From an uncultured Eubacteriales bacterium (lineage in GTDB: Bacteria > Bacillota > Clostridia > Christensenellales > CAG-138): 45,925 nt of DNA. The position numbers were made by a program, and so were the translations under genes. The DNA is taken from assembly GCA_902802575.1 (NCBI GenBank), contig CADCMN010000031.1:1-45925 (forward strand), read 5' to 3'. Shown piece after piece: positions 31,123 to 39,457 of the stretch. The notes under the pieces were generated by a model that was not told where the DNA came from, made no database searches, and saw only the letters and a list, made by a program, of their open reading frames with translations. Each line of letters opens with the position of its first letter. Position 1 is the stretch's first letter.

Positions 31123-31563
31123 ATGCCCAAGATCAGCAAAAACGCCTCCGTCACCTTGTCCCTCATCTGCTGCATCGTCGGATTCCTGGGGCTTGTTTTC
31201 CTGGCGTGGTACTTCCCCCATATGATCCCCGAGGCCGCGAGCAGGGCGGCCTCCGTGTGGATATTGGTCCTCGACTATCTGCTGCTGGTCCCCGTGGCTG
31301 TGGCAAACGGGTTTCTGGTGAAGCTCCTGCTGCTGGTGCGGCGGCGTCAGGTGTTCACGGATCAGGCCGTCAGCTGCCTAAGGACCATCAGCTGGTGCTG
31401 CTTCATCGAGGCGGGCCTGTTCGTGGTGACCGGCGTCCTGTTCTTCGGGATCGACCTGGTCCTGGCCTTTGTGGCGGGCTTTTTGGGCCTGGTGCTGCGG
31501 GTGGTCAAAAACGTGATCGAGGAAGCCGTGGCCCTGAAGGCCGAGAACGACTTCACCATCTAA
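31123..31563 (+). CDS. DUF2975 membrane protein
   Basis: The 146-residue product has four membrane helices (LSLICCIVGFLGLVFLAWYF; ASVWILVLDYLLLVPVAVAN; TISWCCFIEAGLFVVTGVLF; FVAGFLGLVLRVVKNVIEEA) with the basic RRRQVFTDQAVSCLR loop typical of DUF2975. These proteins are nearly always followed by a small Cro/CI-type regulator, as here, and are thought to sense a membrane signal and control it. AAGGAG precedes the ATG. It is the first gene of a plus-strand run reaching at least 33652, possibly 34771. Confidence 0.87.
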   Translation: MPKISKNASVTLSLICCIVGFLGLVFLAWYFPHMIPEAASRAASVWILVLDYLLLVPVAVANGFLVKLLLLVRRRQVFTDQAVSCLRTISWCCFIEAGLFVVTGVLFFGIDLVLAFVAGFLGLVLRVVKNVIEEAVALKAENDFTI

Positions 31564-31578
31564 AGGGAGGGCAGCGCT

Positions 31579-31785
31579 ATGATCGAAGTGAATCTGGACG
31601 TGATGATGGCCAAGCGCCGCATGAGCCTCAACGAGCTCAGTGACCGGGTGGGGATCACCATCGCCAACCTGTCCATCCTCAAGAACAACAAGGCCAAGGC
31701 GATCCGCTTCTCCACCCTGGACGCCATCTGCCGGGAGCTAAAGTGTACCCCCGGCGACATTCTCGAATACAGAGAGGAAAACTGA
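31579..31785 (+). CDS. YozG-type Cro/CI regulator
   Basis: The 68-residue protein is one helix-turn-helix: MIEVNLDVMMAKRRMSLNEL, SDRVGITIANLSILKNNKAK, AIRFSTLDAICRELKCTPGD, ILEY. This is the standard partner of DUF2975 proteins. AGGGAGG stands upstream. It begins 15 bases after the DUF2975 stop and ends 1 base before the next gene. The DNA target is probably the cluster promoter at 31060-31088. Confidence 0.9.
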   Translation: MIEVNLDVMMAKRRMSLNELSDRVGITIANLSILKNNKAKAIRFSTLDAICRELKCTPGDILEYREEN

Positions 31786-31786
31786 C

Positions 31787-33652
31787 ATGGAAGAATTGCA
31801 TACGAACCTGACGGAGCAGCAAACGGCTGCGCCGGAGCCTGTTACACCTCAAAGACCCCCCGTACCCCTGCGGGACCGGGTACTGGCCTTCGGGCTGCTG
31901 ATCCTGGGGTATCTCGTCTGCCGGTTCCAGATCTCTGAACACCCCCTGCTGGGCCTGGTCTACGGCCTCGTCCTCTTCGGCCTGACGGTGTGGCACTTCC
32001 GCGGCCAGGCGGGGAAGCGGGCTTTGGGCGTCTGGGCGGTGGGCCTCCTGTTCCTCCTGTCTCACCTCTTGACCGACAACGGCCCGGTCCGCTTCTTCGC
32101 CCGCTGGTTCGCGGTGCTTCTCTGGGGCTACGGGGTCTACTGCGCCGGGGGCAACTCCGCCGAGGAGCGGCTGGGGGACATGTTCGTCCCCGAAGCCTTC
32201 AAGGCGAATATCCTTATGCCCTTCTCCAAGCTGGGGGCCTTCTTCACCGCCGCCTTCTCCGGCGGCAAGCGGAACTGGCTCAAGACTGGTTTGCTGATTC
32301 TGCTGGGCCTGGGGTTGGCCCTCCTCCCCCTGCTGTTGGTGGTGAATCTGCTCCAATATGACGCGGCCTTTTCCAGGCTCCTGGACAGCCTCTTTTCCGA
32401 GGACATCCCCAAGGTCATCTTCCGGCGGCTGGTGTATCTCGTGCTGGCGGTGGCCATGGCGGCCCTGCTCATGAGCTGCATTTTCGGCAGCCGGGAGCAT
32501 TGCATGGGTCGGGTGCTGGATCGGGAGCGTTGGGCGGTCCACAGCGTTCGCCGCCGGTTTTTGCCCCTCCTGGTCAGCTGCGCCATGCTGGTGCCCCTGC
32601 TGGCGGTCTACGGCCTGTTCTTCTTCAGCCAGTGGCCCCTCTACACCTCGGCCTTCACCGGCGTCCTGCCCAAGGGCTACACCTACGCCGACTACGCCCG
32701 GCAAGGTTTTTTTGAGCTCTGCGCGGTCTGCGCCATCAATGGCTTTCTCTACCTCTTCGTCAGCCTGTTCACCAAGCGGGAGCGGGGGGAGGGCGTTCGC
32801 TGGGCGTTGCTGACCCTCCTGTGCCTGTGCAGCCTCATCCTGGCGGCCACGGCCTTTTCCAAGATGGTCCTGTACATCCGCACCTACGGCCTGACCCCCA
32901 ACCGGGTGTACTCCAGCTGGGCCATGATCCTGCTGGTGATCGCTTTCCTCCTGGCCCTGGCAGGGACTTACTGGAAGAAGCTGAACATCACCCGGGCCCT
33001 GTTCGGCCTGTTCGTCGTCATGTTCGGCCTGCTGTGCCTCTGCGACACCAACGCCCTCATCGCGGACTACAACGTCCGGGCCTATGAGGAGGGGCGACTT
33101 GAAACGGTGGACACCGGCGTCTTCTGGGATCTGGGGGACTCCGCCGTCCCCGCCGCCGCCCGGCTGGTGAACGATGCGAGGTACGGAGACGAAATTAAGC
33201 ACTTTTTGAGCCGCCACGGCCAGCGATCCGCCTTCGACGCTCTCTGTCACGGCGTCCCCGGCCTGAGGGCCCGGGCCATTTGTGAACCTTACTGGCAGGC
33301 GCCCCTCCATGTCACCGTGCGCATCGAGACGGAGGACGACTTCACCGCCCTGAGCTGCAAGTATTTCGGGGAGGATCGCATCGAGCATACGGCGGGTATC
33401 GTCACTAATGCGGACGGCAGCCCCCTTGGCTGCGGCCAAAAGGTCTTCTTTGAACTGGAACAGGGGTCAACGGGCAACGAACACTATGCTGAGAAAGAAT
33501 CCTCCGTTCGCTTTCGGCTGTGCGTGGAGAGCGATCAGGGCGCAGGGAAATGGACCAATCTTGTGAGCGGTTGCACCTACGGCGAGACCGTCTGCGTCAC
33601 CCTCACCGGCAGCGCTGAGCAAGGCTACACCGTCGCCCGGACGGATGGATAA
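31787..33652 (+). CDS. DUF4173/DUF4153-type polytopic membrane protein
   Basis: The 621-residue protein has about 11-12 membrane helices in residues 25-440, with the DUF4173 features FTGVLPKGYTYADYARQGFF and LTPNRVYSSWAMILLVIAFL. A soluble C-terminal part of about 180 residues (DALCHGVPGLRARAICEPYW onward) contains a beta-rich domain with many Val/Thr strands. DUF4173 genes often accompany DUF2975 regulator pairs in Clostridia; the function is unknown. The gene begins 1 base after the regulator stop, so all three are co-translated. Confidence 0.83.
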   Translation: MEELHTNLTEQQTAAPEPVTPQRPPVPLRDRVLAFGLLILGYLVCRFQISEHPLLGLVYGLVLFGLTVWHFRGQAGKRALGVWAVGLLFLLSHLLTDNGPVRFFARWFAVLLWGYGVYCAGGNSAEERLGDMFVPEAFKANILMPFSKLGAFFTAAFSGGKRNWLKTGLLILLGLGLALLPLLLVVNLLQYDAAFSRLLDSLFSEDIPKVIFRRLVYLVLAVAMAALLMSCIFGSREHCMGRVLDRERWAVHSVRRRFLPLLVSCAMLVPLLAVYGLFFFSQWPLYTSAFTGVLPKGYTYADYARQGFFELCAVCAINGFLYLFVSLFTKRERGEGVRWALLTLLCLCSLILAATAFSKMVLYIRTYGLTPNRVYSSWAMILLVIAFLLALAGTYWKKLNITRALFGLFVVMFGLLCLCDTNALIADYNVRAYEEGRLETVDTGVFWDLGDSAVPAAARLVNDARYGDEIKHFLSRHGQRSAFDALCHGVPGLRARAICEPYWQAPLHVTVRIETEDDFTALSCKYFGEDRIEHTAGIVTNADGSPLGCGQKVFFELEQGSTGNEHYAEKESSVRFRLCVESDQGAGKWTNLVSGCTYGETVCVTLTGSAEQGYTVARTDG

Positions 33653-34270
33653 ATGGATAGAAAGAAACGGACAAAGCGAATCGTGTGGATCGCAGTGCTG
33701 CTGGCGGTGCTTTTCGGCTATGTCGGCCTGGCGCTGGTCGTTCGTTCGGCGCATACCAGGAGACATGCCAACGATCGACTGTATACTGCGGAAGAAGTCA
33801 AGCAGCTGTACTATGACGACCCTGCCTGTTTCCAGCAGGTGGCCAAGATCATCTGCGATAATGAGCCCCTTCTGCAGCATACCCGGAACATCGGCGAAGA
33901 TTGCTGGACCATCTGGGGGGATTGGGATAACCCCTATATCCGGGAAAACTTTTTTTCGAAAGAGGAAATGCAGGAGATCGACGCGTTCATGGAGCGATAT
34001 CATATCCCGCGCATGGAGAGATACATAATCAAATATGACGCTGTCGAAATCGGTTTTGGGTCGAAGAATGAGGCCGGGAGGTTCTTCCTTCATTATTCCC
34101 TCTTTTATGTGCCGGAGGATACGGAGGAAGCGGTCTTGTATCATCCGCGGTTTACCCGGGATACGATCGAAAAGCTGGACGCCAACTGGTGGCTGGCGAC
34201 GTATGTAGAAACCAGATATTTTCCCCCTATCGGATATTTGATGGATATTCTTTGTTGGATAGTATTCTAA
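33653..34270 (+). CDS. Hypothetical membrane-anchored protein, 205 aa
   Basis: It starts with ATG immediately after the stop of the previous gene (no gap). An N-terminal helix (IVWIAVLLAVLFGYVGLALV) follows a basic KKRTKR start, so the remaining 170 residues should face outside. These are rich in aromatic and acidic residues (DDPACFQQVAKIICDNEPLL; DCWTIWGDWDNPYIRENFFS; EEMQEIDAFMERYHIPRMER). No family is recognised. Base use is slightly more AT-rich than in the gene before. It is co-transcribed with the DUF4173 gene and the next lipoprotein. Confidence 0.7.
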   Translation: MDRKKRTKRIVWIAVLLAVLFGYVGLALVVRSAHTRRHANDRLYTAEEVKQLYYDDPACFQQVAKIICDNEPLLQHTRNIGEDCWTIWGDWDNPYIRENFFSKEEMQEIDAFMERYHIPRMERYIIKYDAVEIGFGSKNEAGRFFLHYSLFYVPEDTEEAVLYHPRFTRDTIEKLDANWWLATYVETRYFPPIGYLMDILCWIVF

Positions 34271-34303
34271 AGCTTGTTGATCGATGATGCATGGGAGGGA
34301 CCT

Positions 34304-34771
34304 GTGAAAAAGTATCGCCTGCTGCTTCTGCTGGTCTTGCTGTGCGGGATCATAGGCTGCCGGCTGTCCGGGGAAAGGCTTCGTCGATGGTTCAGCCTGG
34401 ACGGCTTTAGGGGAGATTATTATATCGATTTGATAGGAGATTACCGGATCGACAGAGTGAACGGCTCGCGTATCGTGCTGGAGAAAAAGGACGTCGGATC
34501 TGGGTCCACGACCGTCATCAAAAACTGCTTTGTGACCAAATACTGTCTTGTGGATCCATACATCTGTGTGGAGGGCATCTCGACGGCAGACGCGTTTATT
34601 ACCGATGAGGAAAAAGAAAACTGCGTTGTGGCGTATTACGTGGTCGATACCGAAAGCGACAGTATAGAAGGCCCATTCGCAATATTCCAGGAGATGGCGG
34701 AACGTTTTGATTATATCCATATTCCGCCTATAGAAGCCTGGCAGGAGCCAAAGCACCCAGACCAACGGTGA
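34304..34771 (+). CDS. DUF3997-like lipoprotein
   Basis: I use the GTG at 34304, preceded by GGGAGG at about 5 bases; the ATG at 34274 lacks a site. The 155-residue product has a lipoprotein signal (LLLVLLCGIIGC), then a small beta domain (DYYIDLIGDYRIDRVNGSRI, KNCFVTKYCLVDPYICVEGI, AYYVVDTESDSIEGPFAIFQ) like DUF3997 proteins of Firmicutes. It should be anchored outside the membrane; function unknown. The gene lies 33 bases after the previous one and converges on the Crp/Fnr gene. Confidence 0.72.
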   Translation: MKKYRLLLLLVLLCGIIGCRLSGERLRRWFSLDGFRGDYYIDLIGDYRIDRVNGSRIVLEKKDVGSGSTTVIKNCFVTKYCLVDPYICVEGISTADAFITDEEKENCVVAYYVVDTESDSIEGPFAIFQEMAERFDYIHIPPIEAWQEPKHPDQR

Positions 34772-34773
34772 TT

Positions 34774-35460
34774 TCAGCTTAGACACCCCTCCAACCCCTC
34801 CCGGTCCAAGAGCCGGAAGGAGCCTCGATAGACGGCCAGCAGGCCGTCTTTTTCCATGCGGGAGAGCTCCCGGGAGAGGGCGCTGCGGTTCACGCCCAAC
34901 AGGGACGCCATGGCCTCCCGGGTCATGTTGAGGGTGAAGGTGGGGCCGCCCTGGTCACGGGCCGCGTCCAGGAGGAACAGGGCGATCCGGCCCCGCAATG
35001 AGCGCTCCGAGAGGTAGCGGACCTTTCGGTTCAACGCCCAGTAGCGGGCGGAGAGCTCGTGGAGGAGGTTGATCCTCAGCCGGTTGCCGAAGTCGCCGGG
35101 AGCGGCCATGATGCTCTCAAAGGGCACGAACAGCACCCGAGCGTCCTCCAAAGCCTCCACGGTGATGGGGCTTTTGCCGTTATTTGTGGCCATGAGCATG
35201 TCCCCGAACATGCTGCCGGGGCTCAGGACGCTCTGCAGATTTTCCTCCCCCTGCCGGTTCAGCCGGTAGGCCTTGATCTTGCCGGAGAGGAGCACCCCCG
35301 CGGCGGTGACCCGGTCTCCCTGGGAGAGCAGCATGGCCCCCCGGGGGAAGCTGTCCAGCCGACACCGGGCGCTTTTCAAAAACTCAGTGACCCTGTCCGG
35401 GTCCAATCCCGCAAACAGCGACGCCGACAACAGGGCGGGGGAGAGGGCGATGGCGTCCAT
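34774..35460 (-). CDS. Crp/Fnr-family transcriptional regulator
   Basis: The 228-residue product has an N-terminal cyclic-nucleotide-type beta barrel (GAMLLSQGDRVTAAGVLLSG; SPGSMFGDMLMATNNGKSPI), a long dimer helix, and a C-terminal winged helix: TREAMASLLGVNRSALSREL, SRMEKDGLLAVYRG. The start at 35460 has AAGGAG 7 bases upstream. Cysteine clusters of true Fnr are absent, so it does not hold an iron-sulfur cluster at the N-terminus; the effector is unknown. It is a lone gene next to the palindromic repeats. The arginine deiminase gene 5 kb away is a possible target, as in other ArcR systems, but nothing here proves it. Confidence 0.88.
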   Translation of the reverse strand: MDAIALSPALLSASLFAGLDPDRVTEFLKSARCRLDSFPRGAMLLSQGDRVTAAGVLLSGKIKAYRLNRQGEENLQSVLSPGSMFGDMLMATNNGKSPITVEALEDARVLFVPFESIMAAPGDFGNRLRINLLHELSARYWALNRKVRYLSERSLRGRIALFLLDAARDQGGPTFTLNMTREAMASLLGVNRSALSRELSRMEKDGLLAVYRGSFRLLDREGLEGCLS

Positions 35461-35483
35461 GGGGTACTCCTTTCTCAAACTTC

Positions 35484-35657
35484 GGCCTCCCCCGGCGGGG
35501 AGGCCGTCGCGAAGCGGCGGATGAGGTGTGACGGGTGAAGAGAAACCACCTCATCCACCGCAAGCGGTCCCCCTTTCCCATGGGCTATGCCCGACTTCGC
35601 TGAAAAGGCCGCTCAGTGGCCTTTTCCGGGCGCTCAGTCCCCTCAAAGGGGAAGGCT
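35484..35657. repeat. Inverted pair of palindromic repeats (left flank of the DUF559 gene)
   Basis: The first unit is GGCCTCCCC, CGGC, GGGGAGGCC (35484-35505) plus GATGAGGTG (35520-35528). A second unit follows in inverse orientation, beginning CACCTCATC (35547-35555) and ending with CCCCTCAAAGGGGAAGG (to 35655). Between them lie smaller stems such as AAAAGGCC/GGCCTTTT. The arrangement resembles REPIN-type inverted repeat pairs. Confidence 0.85.
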
Positions 35658-35668
35658 CGTTTATTCAG

Positions 35669-36037
35669 TTAGCTGCCGGTGAAGGGCAAGCCGGGCAGGT
35701 GCTCCAGGATGTCGATGCAAACGAGGTTGAAGTTCAGCTTTACTTCCAAATTGGAATACCGCAGGACAGTTATTCCGAGTTTCTGGAACCAGGTGTCCCG
35801 CTCCTTATCCCGTAGGATCGCTTCTTCGTCGTTGTGCTGACCGCCGTCCACCTCAATGACCAGGTTGGCGGAGGCGATATAGAGATCGACGATATAGTTG
35901 CCGAACACCTTTTGCCGGTTGACGGTCCAGGGGATCTTCTTAAGAAAATCGTACCATAAGTGTTTCTCTTCGGGGGTCATTTCCTTCCGAAGAGTTTGTG
36001 CATAGGTTGTCAGCTTTTTGTTCTGTGTTTCATTCAC
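35669..36037 (-). CDS. DUF559 (Vsr-like) endonuclease-domain protein
   Basis: The 122-residue product is a PD-(D/E)xK-type nuclease of the DUF559 family: LRKEMTPEEKHLWYDFLKKI, QKVFGNYIVDLYIASANLVI, EVDGGQHNDEEAILRDKERD and LGITVLRYSNLEV. Probable active-site residues are Asp51, Glu62 and the DGGQH segment. It starts with GTG at 36037, with AAGGA 9 bases upstream. The gene ends 12 bases from the left repeat block and begins 23 bases from the right one, so it is tightly framed by palindromic repeats. DUF559 proteins are related to Vsr repair nucleases and are of unknown role. Association with the repeats suggests a REP-type mobilised nuclease. Confidence 0.88.
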   Translation of the reverse strand: MNETQNKKLTTYAQTLRKEMTPEEKHLWYDFLKKIPWTVNRQKVFGNYIVDLYIASANLVIEVDGGQHNDEEAILRDKERDTWFQKLGITVLRYSNLEVKLNFNLVCIDILEHLPGLPFTGS

Positions 36038-36059
36038 TGGTATGTTCCTTTATTTCCAA

Positions 36060-36145
36060 GCCTTCCCCTCGAGGGGAAGGGGGTACTATTGAGGCTTCCC
36101 CTTGAGGGGAAGCTGTCGCGTAGCGACTGATGAGGTGTTCCTTGT
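36060..36145. repeat. Tandem palindromic repeats (right flank of the DUF559 gene)
   Basis: CCTTCCCCTCGAGGGGAAGG (36061-36080) is a perfect 20-bp palindrome. GCTTCCCCTTGAGGGGAAGC follows at 36094-36113, then the small stem GTCGCGTAGCGAC and GATGAGGTGT. Same elements, same order as in the unit at 35484-35530. Confidence 0.87.
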
Positions 36146-36180
36146 TGCTCTGGCAACAGTATACACCCTTTCGCCCTGGC

Positions 36181-36209
36181 TTGCAATCCCCGGAAAATCT
36201 TGCTATAAT
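36181..36209 (+). promoter_or_regulatory. Promoter of the acyltransferase gene
   Basis: TTGCAA (36181-36186), 17 bases, TATAAT (36204-36209), about 38 bases before the ATG. Confidence 0.8.
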
Positions 36210-36247
36210 GCAATATACTAAGGGAAGGTATGCGGGAAAGGAGCGAC

Positions 36248-37528
36248 ATGGAGCAGGAGCAGGTCAAACAGCATAGCCGGTTCAGCCTGGACATGGACAT
36301 CGACTATCGGCACGTGGACGTGGTGGACGGTATCCGCGGCCTCACCGTGCTCATGGTGCTGTGGTTCCATTTCTGGCAGCAGACCTGGTTCATGCCCAAC
36401 TACCCCACGCCCTGGCTCAGCTTCTTAGGCATCACGGACCTGACCCCCAGCCATATCCGCTGGGTGGGGTACATCTTCGTGGACATGATGGTGCTCCTGT
36501 CCGCCTTCTGCCTCACCCTGCCCGTGGCCCGGTCCATGCTCCTGGGCGAGGGGATGGACGACGTCTGCGCGTTCTATAAGAAGCGCTTTGCCCGGATCTA
36601 CCCCAGCTATCTCTTGGCGGTCCTCATCTCCTTCGGCTTCCAGATCTATTGGAATCATTATCCCACGGTCTCCTACGCGGTGCGGGACCTCATCTCCCAC
36701 CTGACCTTCACCCATATGTTCCGGGCGGACACCTACGTCTACGCCCCCATCAACGGAGTGCTGTGGACCGTGGGGCTGGAGGTCCAGTTCTATGTGCTCT
36801 TTCCCCTGCTGGTGAAGCTCTTTGGCAAGAGCCCCCTGCTCTTCTGGGGGACGCTCACGGGCTTCGGGGGCTGGTTCATCTTTCAGTACGCCCTGAAGCA
36901 GCAGCCCGTCAACATGCAGGTGAACCAGCTGCCCACCTTCCTGCCCGTGTTCGCCAACGGGATGCTGGCGGCGTATCTGTTCACCTGGTACTGCGTGAAG
37001 GTCCCCTATAAGCGCCTGTGGGGCGCGTTCTTCACGGTCCTGGCCGTGGTGGGCGCCGTGCTCATCCGCAACCAGATCGTCTCCGCGCAGATGTATCCCC
37101 AGGATAAGCAGCTCTGGCAGCTGGAGCATCGGATCGTTCTGTCATTGTGCTTCACCCTGTTCCTCCTCAGCGCTGCCCTGTCGTGGCGGCCGCTGCGATG
37201 GCTGTTCTCCAACCCCGCGGCCCGGTTCCTGGGGGCCATCTCCTACAACCTGTACCTCTATCACCAGCGGCTGATCGTGCTGCTGCGCATGAGCCTGGGC
37301 TTCCAAAGCGGGGCGGACGTGGCGGCGGCGGGGACGAAGATGCAGATCTTCCTCACCCTGGAGGGGTTGGGCCTGTCCCTGGTGCTGGCGGCGGCGCTCA
37401 CCTATCTATGGGAGCGCCCCTGCCGCAGATGGATCATGTCCTGCGGCGCGCCGAAGGCGCCGGCAGCGCCGACGCCCGAGCCCGAAATCCCGGAAGAGGC
37501 ACAGACGAACACCGATTCAAAATCATAA
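36248..37528 (+). CDS. Acyltransferase-3 family membrane protein (OafA-like)
   Basis: The 426-residue product starts MEQEQVKQHSRFSLDMDIDY at an ATG with AAAGGAG 5 bases before it. It has about ten membrane helices and the family marks: VDGIRGLTVLMVLWFHFWQQ with the catalytic-type His, FARIYPSYLLAVLISFGFQI, LWTVGLEVQFYVLFPLLVKL, and FLGAISYNLYLYHQRLIVLL. Such enzymes O-acetylate or succinylate surface polysaccharides or peptidoglycan. The C-terminus is a Pro/Glu tail. A TSCPD gene follows after 16 bases and shares the transcript. Confidence 0.88.
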   Translation: MEQEQVKQHSRFSLDMDIDYRHVDVVDGIRGLTVLMVLWFHFWQQTWFMPNYPTPWLSFLGITDLTPSHIRWVGYIFVDMMVLLSAFCLTLPVARSMLLGEGMDDVCAFYKKRFARIYPSYLLAVLISFGFQIYWNHYPTVSYAVRDLISHLTFTHMFRADTYVYAPINGVLWTVGLEVQFYVLFPLLVKLFGKSPLLFWGTLTGFGGWFIFQYALKQQPVNMQVNQLPTFLPVFANGMLAAYLFTWYCVKVPYKRLWGAFFTVLAVVGAVLIRNQIVSAQMYPQDKQLWQLEHRIVLSLCFTLFLLSAALSWRPLRWLFSNPAARFLGAISYNLYLYHQRLIVLLRMSLGFQSGADVAAAGTKMQIFLTLEGLGLSLVLAAALTYLWERPCRRWIMSCGAPKAPAAPTPEPEIPEEAQTNTDSKS

Positions 37529-37544
37529 GAAAGGAAATACACCC

Positions 37545-37793
37545 ATGCACTATCGCTACAAAACAAAAGACGTCTGCTCCAGCGAGATCAACTTCGACAT
37601 TGAGGACAACAAACTCCATAACGTGGTCTTCACCGGCGGCTGCAACGGCAACCTCAAGGCCATCGGCAAGCTGGTGGAGGGCATGGACGCGGACCAGGTC
37701 ATCGCTTTGCTCAAGGGCAACACCTGCGGGCGCAACGCCACCTCCTGCGCCGACCAGCTCACCAGGGCCATCGAAGCCGCCCGGATCGCCTGA
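37545..37793 (+). CDS. TSCPD-domain protein (TIGR03905 family)
   Basis: The 82-residue protein consists only of a TSCPD domain: VCSSEINFDIEDNKLHNVVF, TGGCNGNLKAIGKLVEGMDA, CGRNATSCADQLTRAI. The domain also occurs at the C-terminus of class II ribonucleotide reductase; the stand-alone form is of unknown function. Cys residues at CSS, GGC, TCG and TSC could bind a metal. AAGGAAA precedes the ATG. It is the second gene of the acyltransferase transcript. Confidence 0.9.
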   Translation: MHYRYKTKDVCSSEINFDIEDNKLHNVVFTGGCNGNLKAIGKLVEGMDADQVIALLKGNTCGRNATSCADQLTRAIEAARIA

Positions 37794-37896
37794 GACGTTC
37801 ATAGTAATTTTGCAGGAATTTGACAGAATTTGTCTTGTGGAGACGGCTTGTCCATGGTACAATACCCACTGATTTTATAAAAGGATAGGTATTCGA

Positions 37897-38931
37897 GTGA
37901 ATCTGAAACGCTGCTGCGTCATTCTGCTGATCGTGCTGCTGCTCCTCTCGGAGGCGTGCGGGTCGAAGCAAAGTGCCGAAGCCATACAATCCATGGAGAC
38001 AGGGGAACCCTCGCCGGTCCCCGTCATGGCGGGACAGACCCAGGTCCCGCTGACGGTCGCTCCTACTCAGCAGATCCATAGTCAGGAGGTGAACGTGGCG
38101 GCGAACACCCCGGCGCCCACGCTGACGCCCCAGCCCAGCCCCACGCCCACGGCCACGCCCCTGCCCACGCCCACGCCCACGGCCTCGCCCATCCCCTTCT
38201 CCTACTATGCGCCCACGGTGAACATGACCTTCGAGGAGTTGGTGGGAGGTTTGGCGGATTCCTACTATGAGACGGAGGGCATCGATCCTGTCAGCGTCCG
38301 GCCCAAGGGCTATCCGGCTGCGGACACCTACAAGCTGATCGTGGACGTCACCTGGCAGGTGGTCATGGCCTTCAAGAAGGACGCCAACGGGGAGTACACC
38401 GTGCCCGTCCGGTACATGCTCTGCTCCACCGGCAGCGCCAAGAACGGCCTCACCAAGATCGGAAAGTTCAAGCTGAAGGAGTGCCGCCTTCGGTTCGGCA
38501 CCTTCGCCAGCGGCGATTTCTCCGCCCAGTACTGGACGCTGATCGTGTCCCGGACCTACTTCCATTCCGTGGTGTACCATCGGGGCGCCCGGAACGGACA
38601 GAAGGACCTGAACAGCGTGTATGTGGATAAGTATCTGAAGCTGGGCACCCCGGACAGCCACGGCTGCATCCGCCTGCCCGTGCCCGACGCCCGCTGGATC
38701 TATTATAACTGCGCGCACGGCACGGAGGTGGAGATCCGCGACGGCGACAAGAACGACGCCCAGACCCGCGCCATCCGGGAGCAGCTGAAGCTGGCGCCGC
38801 CGCCTGCGGTGGTCTCGGGCCTTGCGCCGGGGTCAGCGCCTTACACCGACAACTGGACCATCGAGGACGTGCCCCAGGAGGTGAAGTACGTCCACGCCAC
38901 CCCGCCGCCTCCTGCCAAGAAGAAAAACTGA
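37897..38931 (+). CDS. L,D-transpeptidase (YkuD) lipoprotein
   Basis: Starting at GTG 37897, the 344-residue product has a lipoprotein signal (VILLIVLLLLSEAC, Cys21), a Pro/Thr linker (TPQPSPTPTATPLPTPTPT, about 71-100), and a YkuD domain (about 143-285) with the catalytic motif SHGCIRL (His255, Cys257). It should form 3-3 cross-links in peptidoglycan or attach proteins to it. TTGTGG with TACAAT 17 bases later forms the promoter. The terminator at 38933-38961 follows directly. The C-terminal tail is Pro/Lys-rich. Confidence 0.9.
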   Translation: MNLKRCCVILLIVLLLLSEACGSKQSAEAIQSMETGEPSPVPVMAGQTQVPLTVAPTQQIHSQEVNVAANTPAPTLTPQPSPTPTATPLPTPTPTASPIPFSYYAPTVNMTFEELVGGLADSYYETEGIDPVSVRPKGYPAADTYKLIVDVTWQVVMAFKKDANGEYTVPVRYMLCSTGSAKNGLTKIGKFKLKECRLRFGTFASGDFSAQYWTLIVSRTYFHSVVYHRGARNGQKDLNSVYVDKYLKLGTPDSHGCIRLPVPDARWIYYNCAHGTEVEIRDGDKNDAQTRAIREQLKLAPPPAVVSGLAPGSAPYTDNWTIEDVPQEVKYVHATPPPPAKKKN

Positions 38932-38932
38932 G

Positions 38933-38961
38933 AAAAAAGACCGGTTCGCCGGTCTTTTTTT
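38933..38961. terminator. Bidirectional terminator
   Basis: AAAAAAGACCGG, TTCG, CCGGTCTTTTTTT. It serves the transpeptidase gene and the convergent SLOG gene. Confidence 0.85.
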
Positions 38962-39457
38962 ATACATATATGACTTCGATCCCCTTCTCCCGGGCGAAGC
39001 CCACGGTCTGGGCGGTGCCGCTGGGGGAGTGGGTCAGGTAGGCGATGCACAGGTCCGCGTCCTCCACCAGCTGCCTGTTGCGGATTGCCATGCAGCCGGG
39101 GAAGAAGTGGGCGGACAGAAAGACCATCTCTTCGGCGGCTTTCTTCTGCCGCTGCAGCTCCGCCTTGTCCTGGGCATTGAACCGGTCTCCGAAGCCGGTG
39201 AAGGGGAGGAGCAGGATGAGCTGCATATCTGGGTGCCGGCTGCGTTCCAGCAGCACCAGCTTCCCCGCAAGCAGGTCGAAGCCCTCCGCCCCGCCGCAGT
39301 AGAACCTGCGGGCCCCCCGTTCGTAGGCGCGACGGATGGCCGCCGTCGCGTTGGCCACCAACCGTCGATAGTCGGGGGAGCGGGACGCCGGCAATTCCCT
39401 GTGTCCGGTGAAGCAGACGGACCGGATGGGTGTGCTGTTGAGGATCGGATCATCCAT
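38960..39457 (-). CDS. SLOG-domain protein (DUF1273/YpsA-like)
   Basis: The 165-residue product has the SLOG pattern: SVCFTGHRELP (the TGHR mark), YCGGAEGFDLLAGKLVLLER, LILLLPFTGFGDRF and YLTHSPSGTAQTVGFAREKG. The DUF1273 group includes YpsA, which influences cell division, and the SLOG fold binds nucleotides and occurs in conflict systems. A -10-like TATGAT lies about 11 bases before the ATG, so the message may be leaderless; no ribosome site is visible. The gene diverges from the amidase-like gene. Confidence 0.83.
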   Translation of the reverse strand: MDDPILNSTPIRSVCFTGHRELPASRSPDYRRLVANATAAIRRAYERGARRFYCGGAEGFDLLAGKLVLLERSRHPDMQLILLLPFTGFGDRFNAQDKAELQRQKKAAEEMVFLSAHFFPGCMAIRNRQLVEDADLCIAYLTHSPSGTAQTVGFAREKGIEVIYV

